Shown in pieces: positions 20,609 through 34,132 of a stretch of 64,000 nucleotides of DNA (positions within the stretch are counted from its first letter, which is position 1; every line of letters begins with the position of its first letter). The translations under genes were made by a program, and so were the position numbers. The notes beneath the pieces were generated by a model that saw only the letters and a list, made by a program, of their open reading frames with translations, searched no databases and was not told the DNA's origin. Origin of the DNA: Hevea brasiliensis (taxonomy: Eukaryota > Streptophyta > Magnoliopsida > Malpighiales > Euphorbiaceae). The DNA is taken from NCBI RefSeq assembly GCF_030052815.1, contig NC_079502.1, positions 35,270,050 to 35,334,049 of the forward strand. Reading direction: 5' to 3'.

Positions 20609-22712
20609 TGTTAGTAGTATGCCCTAGAGCATATCATTTAGTATGTATCTTGTACATAATTTTATTAATAAAAGGCATTTCCACTTTTCCGTTTACATAA
20701 TATATTTATGTGTAATAGAAAAGGTCCATTGATATTTTGTTAGAAATATTATTCTTAAGTTGTTAAGAATATGAGTGACAATATTTCTAGCACAAAGTAT
20801 CATAAATAGGTTCACAATCGAGGATACTTCATAATAAGGACATGACTTATCCAGAAAGATTGTATTCATGTTTGTTCCCAAGTTATTTATATGAGATATA
20901 AATAAGATGGAATGGTGAGTCTCATGCCATATAACAAACATGATAGGCACTTATGAATGATAAGTAGGCCGAACCAGTGACACTTATGACAAGCACATGG
21001 AGTTTACTCTTGTCAATGTTTTGTCATAAATCATATCAGTGCATATAATCTTTAGACCTGAGATAGCACAGTTATCTTGTATATAGGTAGTTTGAGTTTG
21101 ATCTTTCTTTCATACTTGTACTATGTATAGGTATATGGGCATGTGTTGGCTCCTGCTAGTTATATATGGAGGTAGGTGTTGATCAAGATGGAATCTGTTC
21201 CTCTAAGTAAATAGAGATAAAATCCTATGTTCATTTAATTGTTCTTGATGTTTTAAGTTCCTGGCCAGGACAGATAGATTTATTCAGAAAAGAGTTTCTG
21301 ATGAGAAAAATCTTTTTAATCAAGAACTGGAACTAAAAGAGAACATAATATTCATAGCAAATGGAGTTTGACATAAACCATGACTCCAGCTTGAGTTGGG
21401 ATTTTGTAACAGAGAGATTCTAGTGCATGGTAACATATGATTATAGGTTCATTTAAGGTAAATCTTATTACTAATTGGGTGGCCATGGCATGCTATGCTA
21501 GGTGTTAACCATGGTCTATGAGGTTCATAAAATGATTTAGAGAAATCATTTATGGTAAGAAAGAGTTCTGATGATATTAAGAATTGATATCATGTCTCAT
21601 TGCCAATTAGTGATGAGCCTAGTAAGTCACACACATACACAAGTTATCACCTATTTAAATATGATTTAATTAATTAATTAAAGAGTTTAATTGATTAATT
21701 AAATAGGTTTGGTTTGCAATTAAATTGCAAAGTCCCTAGCATGACTTGAAACCAAATCTAGATTATTGGATGTGTAGTATAAATTAAATTTATATTTAAA
21801 GTGTTTAAATATGAATTTAATTGATGAGAAATTAATTAATAGAGATTAATTAATTAATTTATATTTGATATAAATTAATTAGAAGAAGAAAATAATTATT
21901 TTGGGTTAAGAACTCAAAATTAAGACACAGGGGCATTTTGGTCATTCCACAGTGTGACACGTGGCACCATGAGATGGTGACACATGGGATTACACATAAG
22001 CTTGCCAAATGTTTTTTAATCATGTAAGATGATTAAAATCAAGATTAAATATAGGTTTGATACTTGGCACAATGTGATTGGGTCACTTAAACCTAGAGCT
22101 AATCAAAAGGTGACATGTGGCTAGGGTTTAATATGTTAACCTAGCTATTTAAGTGTTGTTATGAGAAAACAAAAAACAACCAGCAGCCACACTCCTTTGT
22201 CACGCCACTTTGAGGGTTTTATCTCTTATTCTTCATCTCTTATCAATTCAAAGAGATTAGCCATCAATCTCTTGAAGTAAGAACACTAGGAATTGTTTCT
22301 AGTGTCCTGTTTACATCTCTAATCTCTTAAAAGGCAGAACTTGAATTTCTAATTAATAGAAAAGGCTTTAGAAGCTGTTCAAGGGCTGCCATAGGTGTTC
22401 TTGGTGTGGACAAGCTAGAGGGACAACATCCGTGTCCTCAAGACGAATCTCAAAGGCGCAGACATTGCGATTGCATCAAGAGGTTAGTGTAATCGTTCTT
22501 GATTTAATTTAGGGTTCTAAAATTAATCTGATTAATTTTAAAATCTTGAATGGCAAATACAGATCCAAAAACATATTAAAAGAGTTTTAATATGTTGTTT
22601 ATCATTGAAATCAAATAGATAAAAATAAATCTTGCATGATGCATGTGACCCTAGGTGAAAATTTTTGAATTCAATGGTATAAACTTGTGTTTTTCACGCT
22701 TCCGTTCCTTCA
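20609..22712 (+). repeat. Copia A 3' LTR
   Basis: 2104 bases, TGTTAG...TTCA, followed by CTCCC. Its antisense strand keeps an 85-codon frame (20950-20693) that recurs in the copia B LTRs; I treat it as fortuitous. No sense ORF is supported. Confidence 0.92.
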
Positions 22713-25617
22713 CTCCCCAGCAACATAGTGTAGGCGGGTTCAATGCTCATCACTTGGAATGTAACGTTGAAGGTGCATGCGCCAATTTGGAGGGGCAAGT
22801 CAATGTCTCCCAGCACTTCTCTTCTTGTACCGTCAAAGGCTCTTACCACCATAGCACTCTGACGTATATTTGAACTGTCAACGAGTAGCCTAGCCAAGGT
22901 GGCATTAGGCAGTACATTAAGCGTGGATCCATTATCAATAAGGACCTTGGCTACTATGCAACCTTTACATTTAACTGTCACATGTAGGGCCTTAGTGTGG
23001 GCTAAGCCTGCAGGGTCTATCTCTTCTTCTGAGAAAGTGACAAAACTGGATGCCTAGATTTATCCCACTATCTTCTCGAACTGCCCCTGTATGATGTCGG
23101 GGTTCACGAAGGCCTGATCCAGGATGGCTTGATGGTGCACCTCAGCACTCAGAATTAGCGATAACAGTGAAATTCGAGCAGGTGTCTTTCTTAACTGTTC
23201 CACCACATCATACTCACTTTGCTTCATTATTTGAAGCAACAGCTCCTCCTCTTCTTTAAGTCTGACAGGTTCTTCTCTCTCTGCTTTCTCAGCTTCCTCT
23301 TCCATATTTTCTCGTGGCTCTCCCATTTTTACTTTCCCTCTCTTCTTTTCCTTTTCCTCATTCCCGTAACACCTCCCACTTCTGGTTATAAACTCAACTT
23401 CTAGCTCAAGCGGGGAGGATTTTGTGGTAGCGATGGGCTGAGGATTATCTTGGGGAGTAGTACTGTTGGTAGGTCCGGCATAAGTCATTTTGAAATGTTC
23501 ATAAGGAGTGAAGCACGGTTTTGGAGGTGCCGAAGGTGAAGCAATATTAGGAGCCGATGTACTGCTTGACGCTCGTTGGGTGAAAACTTAGAAATTATAA
23601 TTCCAAGGTATGGCTTGGGTGTTTGTGACAGGGAGCTAAGGCGGGGTTCGTATGATTGTTACTGGTGGTGATGATACTGGGGGTGAAAAAGTGATTCTGT
23701 GATTAGGGGTAGAGGCATTTTGGCCGAGTCGGGCTTTATTTACTCCGCCCTCCATTTTTTACTTTGCCTGGCATCTCAGAACTTTGAGGGACAGTAAGTT
23801 CTGAACCTCTTGCTTAAACTCTTCACAATTTTGTAGCTCGTGGTTAGCTGCCTTACCATGATAGGGGCATCCTGTCCTATCTTCAGGTTCTGTTATTTAG
23901 GGGTGGAGGTAACCTTCCCTTACTGCTATTATCAAAATTTCCTCAAAGTGAGGAATTAGTTGATCCACTTCCAAGGTTGACCCTTCTCCTTCCAACTCTA
24001 TCATATTTGCACTATTGCCCGCACTATGATTGGGCAATGGGTTTGAGGTAACATTAGGGAGAGAACCATTCCCTTCAATCTTCAATCACCCATTCCTGAT
24101 TAGGGCGTGCACCCTCCCCCTGAGTGCCCCGCAGTTATCGGTTGAATGCCCTTGTGCCCCTCCATGATACTCACACCGGGCAGTGGCATCATACCACCTG
24201 GGGTATGGCGGCTGGATTGGGTCAAGGGGAATTAGGACTATTTGGTTTATACCGACAAGGTATCGGTATATTTCGCTAAGTGGCAGGGGAAGAGGTGGAT
24301 CAAGATTTCTTGGTGGTCACGGGTTATTTTGAGGTGGTCTGGGTTGAGTTGGTGGAGGAGGCGGTCTGGGTTGGTAATTTGTAGGTGGTGGATACTGTGG
24401 TCGTGGGTGAGGATATTTTGGGAAAGGGGGTGGGATGTTTGCAATCGTTTGGCCATGAGGGGGAGGATATGGCCGGTAGCTATTTGGAGGTAATAAAGAT
24501 TGGGTGTTCTGACGGGTGATGGAATGCATATCACCCTCTTTCTTCTTGCCAAAACCGACAGTTTTCTCTGCAGGATTCTCAGTCAACTCCTGCAGTCGTC
24601 CCATCCTTAAATTAGCTTATATCCTCTCACTAGCTTGGATAATATCCGAGAAGCTATTGGAGGTATTTCTAATCATCAGATTGAAATAAGGAGCCTTCAA
24701 CGTTTCAATTAACAAGGAGCATAATTCATTGTCAGTCACTGGAGGATATACTTCTGCAGCCTTCTCCCTCCATCTTTGGGCATATTCCTTAAAGCTTTCC
24801 CTATCTCTCTATACTAATTTTGGAGGTCTCTCCTTGTGGGGGCCACATCATAGTTAAATTTATACTGCTTTAGGAAAGCATCTGCCAAATCATTCCAGGA
24901 GCGTAGTTTGCTCCTGTCCAACTGAATGCACCATCTCAGGGCTGCCCCAGAGAGGCTCTCGTGGAAGAAGTGGACTATAAGTCTGTTGTCTTCTGTCAGG
25001 GCGGACATTTTAGCAATGTAGGTGGCTAGGTGAATGCGGGGGTCTGAGTTCCCGGTGTACTTGTCGAAGTCTGGGACCTTGAACTAAGGTGGCACCACCA
25101 CATCAGGCACCAATCTCAGCGATGCCACATCAACTGAACCATACATGTTTAGTCCCTCTATTGCTCTTAGTCTCTCTTCTAGAGTGGAGAGCTTCTCATT
25201 TTCTCTCGTCTTATTTTCTCCTCCCACTGCAAAAGGTACTCCCCCAGTTGGGAAATGAGGGGCAAAATGAATTGGAGGGATCAGGATTGAAGGGGATGGT
25301 TCGGCATTTGAGATAGCCAGATAATAGGAGAAAGGTGGTTCATTATTCAGTGGGGCCAGATTGACAGTGATTGTCGGATCCGGGATCGATGGATGGAAAG
25401 TGAAAGAGGTCGAAGCATAGTGAGAATCAACCATTGTAGGAGGTAGGGGAAGTAGTGGTAAGTTAGGGTTTGAAGCAGGCTTATTATGGGACATTTCCCT
25501 CATTAGTCTCATGAGCTCCGAGACTTGGTCTTTCAATTCGGAAACCTGTCCTTGTAGGTTCTGGACTTGTTCCTGGTCTTCCATTATCTTCTTTGTTCGT
25601 GATCTTGTTAAGTACAC
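22713..25617 (-). pseudogene. gag-pro: Ogre gag and protease (5' part of gag-pro ORF)
   Basis: Reads leftwards from 25617. The first 177 codons (25617-25084) contain a heptad-rich start (QNLQGQVSELKDQVSEL), then proline-rich sequence. The capsid-like core follows after a TAG (25080): HLATYIAKM, LIVHFFHESLSGAALRW, RSWNDLADAFLKQYKFN. Then a proline-rich linker (24490-24250), a CEYHGGAQGHSTDNC and a CPYHGKAANHELQNC zinc-knuckle-like pair (about 24160 and 23870), a charged linker (23404-23219), and the protease with VLIDNGSTLNVLP (about 22925) and YTMLLG, cut there by copia A. Stops lie near 25080, 24812, 24615, 24314, 24084, 23894, 23746, 23635 and 23056. DNGS rather than DSGS at the protease site is, from memory, usual for Tat. 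Confidence 0.85.
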
Positions 25618-26086
25618 TCGTTTGGGTTGAACTACATGTCTAGTCAGGCTTGCTTTGTTTGAAGCAATGTTAATTTTCTGCAGGAAGTAAAAAAAGTTTT
25701 AATGAATTTTGAATTTCGTAAAAAAAAATTAGAGGTCCTGGTTCGGACAAAGGATACAGTGGCATTTTGGAGCCAAAATAAAATATGTGGAAGAATGATT
25801 GCATCAATTTTATCATGGCATCGTTCAATAGTCTGACTGTGAATGACTGGATTGAATGCGCATCTATGATACCTGTCCATATGGCACATCCAATTTTTCG
25901 CATAACCCTAGCGAGGGGGTTCCTACGGGAGTTATACTATTCATTCACAATTTTGCTAAACAATGGCCCAAAAGTTATTCCATTAACTAAATAATTCATA
26001 CACTGCATTCTTCACATCGGCCTAGGCTCAGGGAGGTTCTTTATAATGTAATGACATTTTCTGAGATACTCATATAGCCTTTCTTC
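25618..26086 (-). other. Spacer between Ogre ORF1 and gag
   Basis: About 470 bases with no ORF I support. The plus-strand poly-A run near 25725 and several short open frames are without family resemblance. In Ogre elements ORF1 and gag are separate ORFs, so an untranslated linker is expected here. Confidence 0.5.
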
Positions 26087-27835
26087 TTATCTGGCAGGGT
26101 TGAACACTTTCAGAGAATACTCGAATTCAGATAGGAGTTCTTGTTTCCCCTGTACTATCATTCTCTCCAGCTGGTCAACATTCTCTTTCAGCTCCTGATA
26201 GAGAGCGGCTTGTCTTTCTTTTTCCTTCCTTTTTTTAGCACATTCCTTCAGAATATCGTTGATAAGCAGTGCTTGTTCCTTCAGTTCAAGCTTCTTCTTT
26301 TTGCTTTCTTGTTTATACTCTTCCATGAGTATCTCCTGATATTTCATTTTCTCCTGAAGCTTGCTATTTTGTACTTCTGCTTCTTTTATTACGGCTTGGA
26401 GAGAGCTTTTTTTCTTTTCCCACCGTGTCTCTTGCTCTTCGAACCCCATCTTTTTGGTCCTTGCCTCTTGCCTGAGCCTTCTTACTTTTCTTTTGAGGAT
26501 CTGCTGTTGGTCTTCCAACTGTTTTATTTGTTCTTGCAGTTGTGAGTTTTCGGTGTTTGCCTTTTGTAGGGAATCGGCTAAACGATCACCAGCTTCTTCT
26601 GAAAGGACGTTTTGGCAAGGGTTATTGCCTTTGAATTTGGTCGGATCTGTGGTTAAGTGTTCTTGATCCCTGTCAGCCCTCCATTTAAGATAATTGCCCG
26701 TGGCACTCGGACCTTTAGGCGACCTTTCCATCATAGTGATGTTTTCCCAAGATCTGCGAGCTATTTTCAATCCTTCCTCCTCCTTGAGCTCATGGTAGAA
26801 ATGACCTCGGTGGTATTCTTCAATGTTGATTTTGAACTGTGTTGAGCCGAACTGTCGCATTACTAATGCCGGAGTGTAACTTGTGTATCCAGTCACTCCG
26901 ATTAGGGATATTGATTAATTACCCCCCGTGCCGACCAAAATGGATTGACCCGACGTCCACAATTTCCTCCAACAGTAGTCATGGCTGTTGAAGCTCAAAA
27001 TCCGTTCTTGCCACTGCAGCTCATCCTTTGGGCTGATTACTAATCTGGTCATCTTCTCGATGAGAGGCTAGTCAAGGTACCAAGTTAACCCCTTCGTCTC
27101 CACAGGACACATATGACTGATGATCCAGAGGTGCAACAATTGAGAACAACATTTAATGGATCCCTTGCCTTGTTGTCTGCAGTAAGTAAGGGTTAAGAAA
27201 GTCTCGGCAAGAATTGCTAGTACTGGATTGACCTTTTGTTTCTCTACTGCCCAGAACATTTCCACAATGCTGCAGGTTATGATTCCGGAAGGTCCAGGGA
27301 GCAAGATCAGGCCGTAGATTGCTAAAGCGAGCATCAATGAAGCTTGATCCCACTGTTCATCTTGGATGCATTGATCCAACCACTTCTTGAGATAAGTCCA
27401 ATACCATCCATGCGTGTTCCCTTTGACAGTTTCCCTCGCCTTTGCTTCTTCTGGTGGAATCCCCAACATATGTGCGAACTATTTCCAGGTTTGCCTATGC
27501 TCGAGGTGTAGGTAAATCCGATTCTGCGCCGCATAAGGAATTTCTAGCAATGCCTGATATTCTTCCATAGTGGGAGCAATATCAATATCGTTGAAAGAGA
27601 ACACCCCATACTTAGGATTCCAAACTGTCAGCATGGCCTTTAATGCCGAGACTTGAACTTTAACCCGTATCAAGGTTGCAATCCTCACATATCTCTTCTC
27701 AAATTGTGCTTTGACCTGATCAGGAAATGACTTCTAACCATTGGCCAGACCCTCGAGACTGTTCATTCTGACCTCAATTTTGCTCAGGTCCAATGGAGGT
27801 AATGAGCTAGTATCACTTTGTAGGGGCACGGCTTA
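26087..27835 (-). pseudogene. Ogre ORF1 (Ogre-specific protein upstream of gag)
   Basis: Matches the ORF1 protein that marks Ogre elements: WNPKYGVFSFNDIDIAPTME and EEYQALLEIPY near the N-terminus (27640-27520), WYWTYLKKWLD, LALAIYGLILLPG (27380-27280), and a C-terminal half (26600-26100) that is a long charged coiled coil (QEQIKQLEDQQQILKRKVRR). I believe Pfam files this as a DUF (DUF7745), from memory. Its role is unknown. The frame is broken by TAG near 27735, TAG at 27479 after RQTWK, TAG at 27068 after WYLD, and TAA near 26915. All are single-base changes, two of them in positions where CAG to TAG would explain the stop. No protein product is likely. Confidence 0.8.
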
Positions 27836-28397
27836 TCTTATAAGGTAGCTTGCTACGGCTTCCAGCTATCGTGATAGTTTAGCTCAAGGTCTAATTTTCT
27901 AAAAGCCACAGGTTCCCAAATTGCCCCTACTGTAAACAGTAGAGCCCCATTCTATTCCCTATGATACGGTCGGGAAGGTTCCACTGGTATCACAGTAAAT
28001 AGAACGAGTTTCAATCTGAGCAGAAGCCTTCACGGATACTAATGGGGTAAAACCCACAGGTACCGCTACATGACCCCCTCCTACTTTCCTAAAAGGGTAA
28101 GAAAGCCCGGGTATAGGGCTGAAGTGTGTGAGGACATTATGTGAGTGTTCAGTGTGTGAAGGGACACCTTTACCTCTTCCCAATATAGGGGGATTTTTAT
28201 TTTTCCTTTTTAGACAGAGAACGTTGTAGGATATAAAACAAAAATAAACAAAGCGGTTAGAGGAAATAACAAACATCAATAGACTAAGGTTTTCGGATTT
28301 CGTAAATTGAACCTATCTAAATATAATTCTAGTTTATAGGAACATAAAATTAAATCTGCTTTTGGACCTCTGGGCTGGGGTTGAAGGAAAATCGACG
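27836..28397 (-). other. Ogre 5' untranslated leader
   Basis: Lies between the PBS and ORF1. It contains no supported ORF. A 106-codon minus-strand frame (28279-27959) is open but shows no domain and lies in the leader, so I leave it as noise. The sequence is not repeated elsewhere in the window. Confidence 0.5.
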
Positions 28398-28416
28398 ATC
28401 CCCAGTGGAGTCGCCA
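28398..28416 (-). other. Ogre primer binding site (tRNA-Arg type)
   Basis: Minus strand reads TGGCGACTCCACTGGGGAT starting three bases after the LTR end. A PBS of this sequence, matching tRNA-Arg, is the one described for Ogre elements. The three-base gap GCT and the ACA end of the LTR fit a standard junction. Confidence 0.85.
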
Positions 28417-28419
28417 AGC

Positions 28420-31400
28420 TGTCGCAAGGTGTTTTGCGGTCACCTGGATGAACCCTCACCGAAGTGGGAAAGAGTGAGGAGTCGCCACTTTAATTTTGAG
28501 GGAAATTAAAGAAAACCATTTGTGAAAATAAATTAAAGTGAAACCACTTCAAAAACAGAGATCCTAGGTTCGGGGTCCGTAAACGGGTGGGGATGGTGTT
28601 AGGCACCCCACCTCATCCCTCAATGAGGGTAAGCAGATTTAACTTCAAGCTCTTTATAAACTATAATTAATAGTTAGGAGGTTTGAACGGAGATGTTAAT
28701 CCTCTTGGTAAAAGGGAATATTTGATTTTTCACCAATTCGGGTTACCCAGATAGATAAATAAATGAGACGACCCTTAGTGAGTTACTTTTGCGTATCAGT
28801 TTTGTTTAAGGGGTTATTTCGCATATTTGTTAGAATTTGATTTGAGAATCGGATAAGAACTCTCCTCCGATCTCTTTTTAGATTAAAATTTCGATTGGAG
28901 ATCGGGTAAGAACTCTCCTCCGATCTCTTTTTAGATTAAAATTTCGATTGGAGATCGGATAAGAACTTTTCTCCTATCTCTTTCAGATATTTATTAGAAT
29001 TTTTGAATTGAGAATCGGATAAGAACTCTCCTCCGATTTCTTTTAAATATTTATTAGGATTTTGGATTGAGAATCGAATAAGAACTCTCCTCCGATTTCT
29101 TTTAAATATTTATTAGGATTTGGGATTGAGAATCGGATAAGAACTCTCATCCGATCTCTTTTAAATATTTATTAGGATTTTGGATTGAGAATCGGATAAG
29201 AACTATCCTCTGATCTCTTTTAAATATTAAACTATCGGATTGAGAATCGGATAAGAACTCTCCTCCGATCTCTTTTAAATATTAAAATGTTGGATTGAGA
29301 ATCGGATAAGAACTCTCCTCCGATCTCTTTTAAATATTTATTAAAATTTTGGATTGAGAATAGAGTAAGAACTCTCCTCCGATCTCATTTATTTGAATGG
29401 GAGTCGGATAAGGACTTTTCCGACTTCTCGAAATTTGATTACAGCTACACATCATAAGAGCCTAAGACCAAGAGTTCTGGCATCCGACGTTGCCAGGGAC
29501 CCGAATGAGGCTTCTTTTAACTCATTGGTACCTCATGACTAGATAGGGAACATCAGACTGAATTTTATCGACCTCCTATGTAATCGCCTTACCAATACCT
29601 TTCGGCAGGCAACATTTGCTCTATTTCATTTGCTATCCCGAAACTCAATTTTACTCCGACCTCCCCCACCTTTTCCTAGTCATATTCTTGGGCTAGCCTA
29701 GTGATTCAACTTCATAACTCTCTGATTTATTATCCGAACATTTATTTAAAAAAAAAAACTCTTATGTTAAGACACTGTTACCATCGTTTTATCAAACTAC
29801 CTGTACGTTACCCGTAAATAAAACACCTACATTAAGAGATAATAAAAGACGAAGAATAAATGAATGACGCGAACTGCTGCATGAAAAGATAAATTCATAA
29901 GAATAACCACCTACGTGGGACCTTCTGACATAAAACAAACTTTAACAAAAATTACGAGTGTAAAAAGAAAATAAAAGTGAACACTGGATAAGGTGACGGT
30001 TCGGACACTCACCTGCAGGAAGTTGAACCTATTGAACTAACTATGGAGTCACGAATGTTGTAGAGTTTCAGGCTAACAGTCTGGAGACTAATGCTTGCCT
30101 TGAAATGACGAATGCCTAGTTAACATATAATCAAACCGGAATGATAATGAATAAGATTGAGCTTCAGAAAATAAAAGTGGATATAAAGGTGGTGAAAACA
30201 AAGTTGAAACTTAAGAAAGGGTATCACAAAGCAATGAACAAACTGAAAATAAGGAATTCCAGTGTCCAATATTTCTTCCAAGAAAATACTTTAGAAAACT
30301 GAATCAATTTAAAAATAGCAGAGTAGCAAGACTGAATCAATTTTCAGAGCCTTTCCACTATAATTACCACCATTTTCTTCCGTCCCCTTGAACAGTTTTC
30401 ATGCAGGTATTTATAGGGAATGGGTGCTCCCCATGAAGGGTCAGGATTCATTTTGAAGGAGATGGAATGTTTGGATTTTGAAGGACATGATTGGACACTT
30501 GGGAATTAAAGAGAATCAAAATGAATGGCTAAGATCCTTTTCAGAAATTTTTGTCCTTTTTCTCTTCTAATCTGACGGCTCAAATTTTCTTGTCCAGGGC
30601 GATCCGAGGGCTGGGAATAAAAGGCGTCGGTCTTGTCGTCTGCTTCTTTGATCCAAGGGCTCCGGGCTCGTCCTTACAAGTAAGATCAATGGTGGAGATT
30701 GGGATGTACAGCACTGTCATGACATATTCTGGCACCTGTCAGTAATGTGGGCAATTTTGAGGCGTGCAGTGGAGATTTCGTCTGCGACGCTTTAACTACC
30801 TCGGCTCTGATTATGATGACAGTTAGCGGAAGTTGTCTTATTCTCTTTGTTTTCCGACCTCCCCTCCCTTCTGATCTTTCTAACATGATCCTTTTCCGAT
30901 CTCTCATGCCGGGCTCCCCTCTTCTGACCTCCTACTCCGGTCTTTTCCTTTATCCGGTCCGGTTCAGTCAAAGCATTTATTCCTTCGATTTCTGAGGCAT
31001 CCGCTTCGTTTTCTGCTTGCTATAAATGCTCAGATTTTCCCTATATATACCCTCAACGGGAAACCCCTTCTCATTTGATTTTCTCCTTTTTCCTTCTCAC
31101 ATCTCCTGTTCTAACCGCTCCAACAATAATCCCAGCCATGATAGTTGCTTTTGATCTTTTCCCGATTGTCCTCTTTATTCCTCGACTGAAAATTTATGAT
31201 CCCGGTGATCGGAGAATTATGAAAACCTCATTTGATGACAGTGAGAGAACCGGACTAACTTACCGACCTGGATCGAGGACTTCGATCGTGTCGATCTCGA
31301 ATCATTCGGTGAACTGACTTGTAGATTGGTGACTACCCCTTGAAGCTCATTTGGCTTCTCACCGCATTGGGTGTCCTGACAGTGGCTCAGTTCCGAGCAA

Positions 31401-32024
31401 TAACATTGATGACGACCTCTCTCATCCTCATGAGAGTCATAATCCCCCCATCTGAGTTGTACATCTGTCCGATGTCGATGGCTGGTGTAACACATCTTTT
31501 GATTCAACCACGAGACTAGGCTTTGACATAGGTCTTTATTGGATGGGATGTACTGCCGATCTCTAGAGATCGCCCCTATGATGTAATCAGACCTTTAATG
31601 TAATCCAATCTCTAGTGATCGCCCAAATGATGTAATCAGACCTTTAATGTAATCCAATCTCTAGAGATCGCCCAAATGATGTAATTTGACCTTTCGGAAA
31701 TAAAGTTTTATTTTGACAACTATCATTTTTATTATTATTGCATTGACTATTTTCCTATTTCTGATGTGTTTATCCGATCCGGTTCCTAACTGAACAACCC
31801 TTAACCGATCTGCATTTCCAAACATCCGCCTTAATTCACCAATCTGTAACTAGCCAATCTCTTTTATTATGGAATTTCTAGAATATTCGTGAGACATGTC
31901 AGTAAGGGTTGGCGAATCCCGCGAACCGATGCGCTGCTTGGGACACCGTGAGCATTAAATGCTCAAATGGGTATAAATAGAGGACAGGTCAGCCATTTGC
32001 TTCCTTATGTCATTGCCAGCCATT
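28420..32024 (-). repeat. Ogre 5' LTR, inner segment (interrupted by copia B)
   Basis: Begins TGTCGCAAGG on the plus strand next to the PBS. The first 400 bases contain GTTAGGCACCCC, a phrase typical of Tat LTR ends. It then holds about 55-bp subrepeats (28835-29400), the minus-strand TATA box (30408-30415), the plus-strand TATA (31042-31049) with the shortened small ORF (31138-31317), the 49-bp palindrome repeats (about 31556-31700) and the plus-strand TATA of the antisense gene (31972-31979). The copia B target duplication CCATT is 32020-32024. Confidence 0.9.
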
Positions 32025-34132
32025 TGAAGGAACGGAAGCGTGAAAAACACAAGTTTATACCATAGAATTCAAAAATTTTCACCTAGGGTCACATGCATCA
32101 TGCAAGATTTATTTTTATCTATTTGATTTCAATGATAAACAACATATTAAAACTCTTTTAATATGTTTTTGGATCTGTATTTTCCATTTAAGATTTTAAA
32201 ATTAATCAGATTAATTTTAGAACCCTAGATTAAATCAAGAACGATTACAATAACCTCTTGATGCACTGCAGCGTGTCTGCGCCTTTGAGATTCGTCTTCA
32301 GGACACCAGATGTTTTCCCTCTAGCTTGTCCACACTAAGAACACCTATGGCAGCCCTTGAACAGCTTCTAAAGCTTTTTCTATTAATTAGAAATTCAATT
32401 TCTGCCTTTTAAGAGATTAGAGATGTAAACAGGACACTAGAAACAATTTCTAATGTTCTTAATTCAAGAGATTGATGGCTAATCTCTTTGAATTGATGAG
32501 AGATGAAGAAGAATATATGAAAAGCCTCAAAGTGGTGTGACAAAGGAGAGGAGTGGTTGCTGGTTATTTTTTCTTTTCATAACCACACTTAAATAGCTAG
32601 GTTAACACATTAAACCCTTGCCACATGTCACCCTTTGATTAGCTCTAGGTTTAAGTGACCCAATCACATTGTGCCAAGTGTTAAACCTATATTTAATCTT
32701 GATTTTAATCATCTTACATGATTAAAAAACATTTGGCAAGCTTATGTGTAATCCCATGTGTCACCATCTCATGGTGCCACGTGTCACACTGTGAAATGAC
32801 CAAAATGCCCCTGTGTCTTAATTTTGAGTTCTTAACTCAAAATAATTATTTTTCTTCTTCTAATTAATTTATATCAAATATAAATTAATTAATTAATCTC
32901 TATTTATTAATTTCTCATTAATTAAATTCATATTTAAACACTTTAATTATAAATTTAATTTATATTACACATCCAATAATCTAGATTTGGTTTCAAGTCA
33001 TGCTAGGGACTTTGCAATTTAATTGCAAACTAAACCTATTTAATTAATCAATTAAAATCTTTAATTAATTAATTAAATCATATTTAAATAGGTGATAACT
33101 TGTGTATGTGTGTGACTTACTAGGCTCATCACTAATTGGCAATGAGACATGATATAAACTCTTAATATCATCAGAACTCTTTCTTACCATAAATGGTTTC
33201 TCTAAATCATTTTATGAACCTCATAGACCATGGTTAACACCTAGCATAGCATGCCATGGCCACCCAATTAGTAATAAGGTTTACCTTAAATGAACCCATA
33301 ATCATATGTTACCATGCACTAGAATCTCTCTGTTACAAAATCCCAACTCAAGCTGGAGTCATGGTTTATATCAAACTCCATTTGCTATGAATATTATGTT
33401 CTCTTTTAATTCCAGTTCTTGATTAAAAAGATTTTCTCATCAGAAACTCTTTTCTGAATAAATCTATTTGTCTTGGCCAGGAACTTGAAACATCAAGAAT
33501 AATTAAATGAACATAGGATTTTATCTCTATTTACTTAGAGGAACAGATTCCATCTTGATGAACACCTACCTCCATATATAACTAGTAGGAGCCAACAGAT
33601 GCCCATATACCCATACACAGTACAAGTATGAAAGCAGTATCAAACTCAAACTACCTATATACAAGATAACTGTGCTATCTCAGGTCTAAAGATTATATGC
33701 ACTGATATGATTTATGACAAAACATTGACAAGAGTAAACTCCATGTGCTTGTCATAAGTGTCACTGGTTAGGCCTACTTATCATTTATAAGTGCCTATCA
33801 TGTTTGTTATATGGCATGAGAATCACCATTCCATTTTATTTATATCTCATATAAATAACTTAGGAACAAACATGAATACAATCTTTCTGGATAAGTCATG
33901 TCCTTATTATGAAGTATCCTCGATTGTAAACTTATTTATGATACTTTGTGCTAGAAATATTGTCACTCATATTCTTAACAACTTAAGAATAATATTTCTA
34001 ACAAAATATCAATGGACCTTTTCTATTACACATAAATATATTATGTAAACTAAAAAGTGGAAATGCCTTTTATTAATAAAAATATGTACAAGATACATAC
34101 TAAATGATATGCTCTAGGGCATACTATTAACA
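32025..34132 (-). repeat. Copia B 3' LTR
   Basis: 2108 bases, TGAAGGAACG...TTAACA on the plus strand. The last bases read CTATTAACA where the 5' LTR reads CTACTAACA. An 85-codon plus-strand frame (33791-34048), antisense to the element, is also open in copia A and in the other copia B LTR. Confidence 0.92.

Larger units (their letters stand above)
13103..22712 (+). mobile_element. Copia A: Ty1/copia retrotransposon (probably Angela/Tork-type) inside Ogre protease
   Basis: Complete insertion with two 2.1-kb LTRs, Met-tRNA PBS, gag and pol pieces, PPT and a perfect 5-bp target duplication CTCCC (13098-13102 and 22713-22717). The LTR starts TGTTAGTAGTATGCCCTAGA and ends TTCCTTCA; the ATGCCCTAGAG word near the LTR start resembles Angela LTRs, which suggests but does not prove the clade. 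It split the Ogre protease between LLG and RPW. The two LTRs are nearly identical by eye, so insertion is recent compared with the host element. Gag is frameshifted, the protease is deleted and pol has several stops, so it is not autonomous. Confidence 0.93.

Noticed and set aside
20693..20950. 85-codon ORF antisense in copia LTRs, open at 20950-20693, 33791-34048 and 41540-41797, and broken at 13375-13187
   Set aside because: High identity of the LTRs explains the shared open frame. It has no domain, no promoter signal and overlaps LTR transcription signals, so I treat it as fortuitous.
24242..24493. Tryptophan-rich plus-strand ORF of 83 codons
   Set aside because: It is the reverse complement of the proline-rich linker of Ogre gag, which gives Trp/Gly/Arg-rich text.
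26141..26666. Plus-strand hydrophobic ORFs (134 and 101 codons) that look like membrane proteins
   Set aside because: They are the reverse complement of the lysine/glutamate-rich coiled coil of Ogre ORF1, which gives phenylalanine/leucine-rich text.
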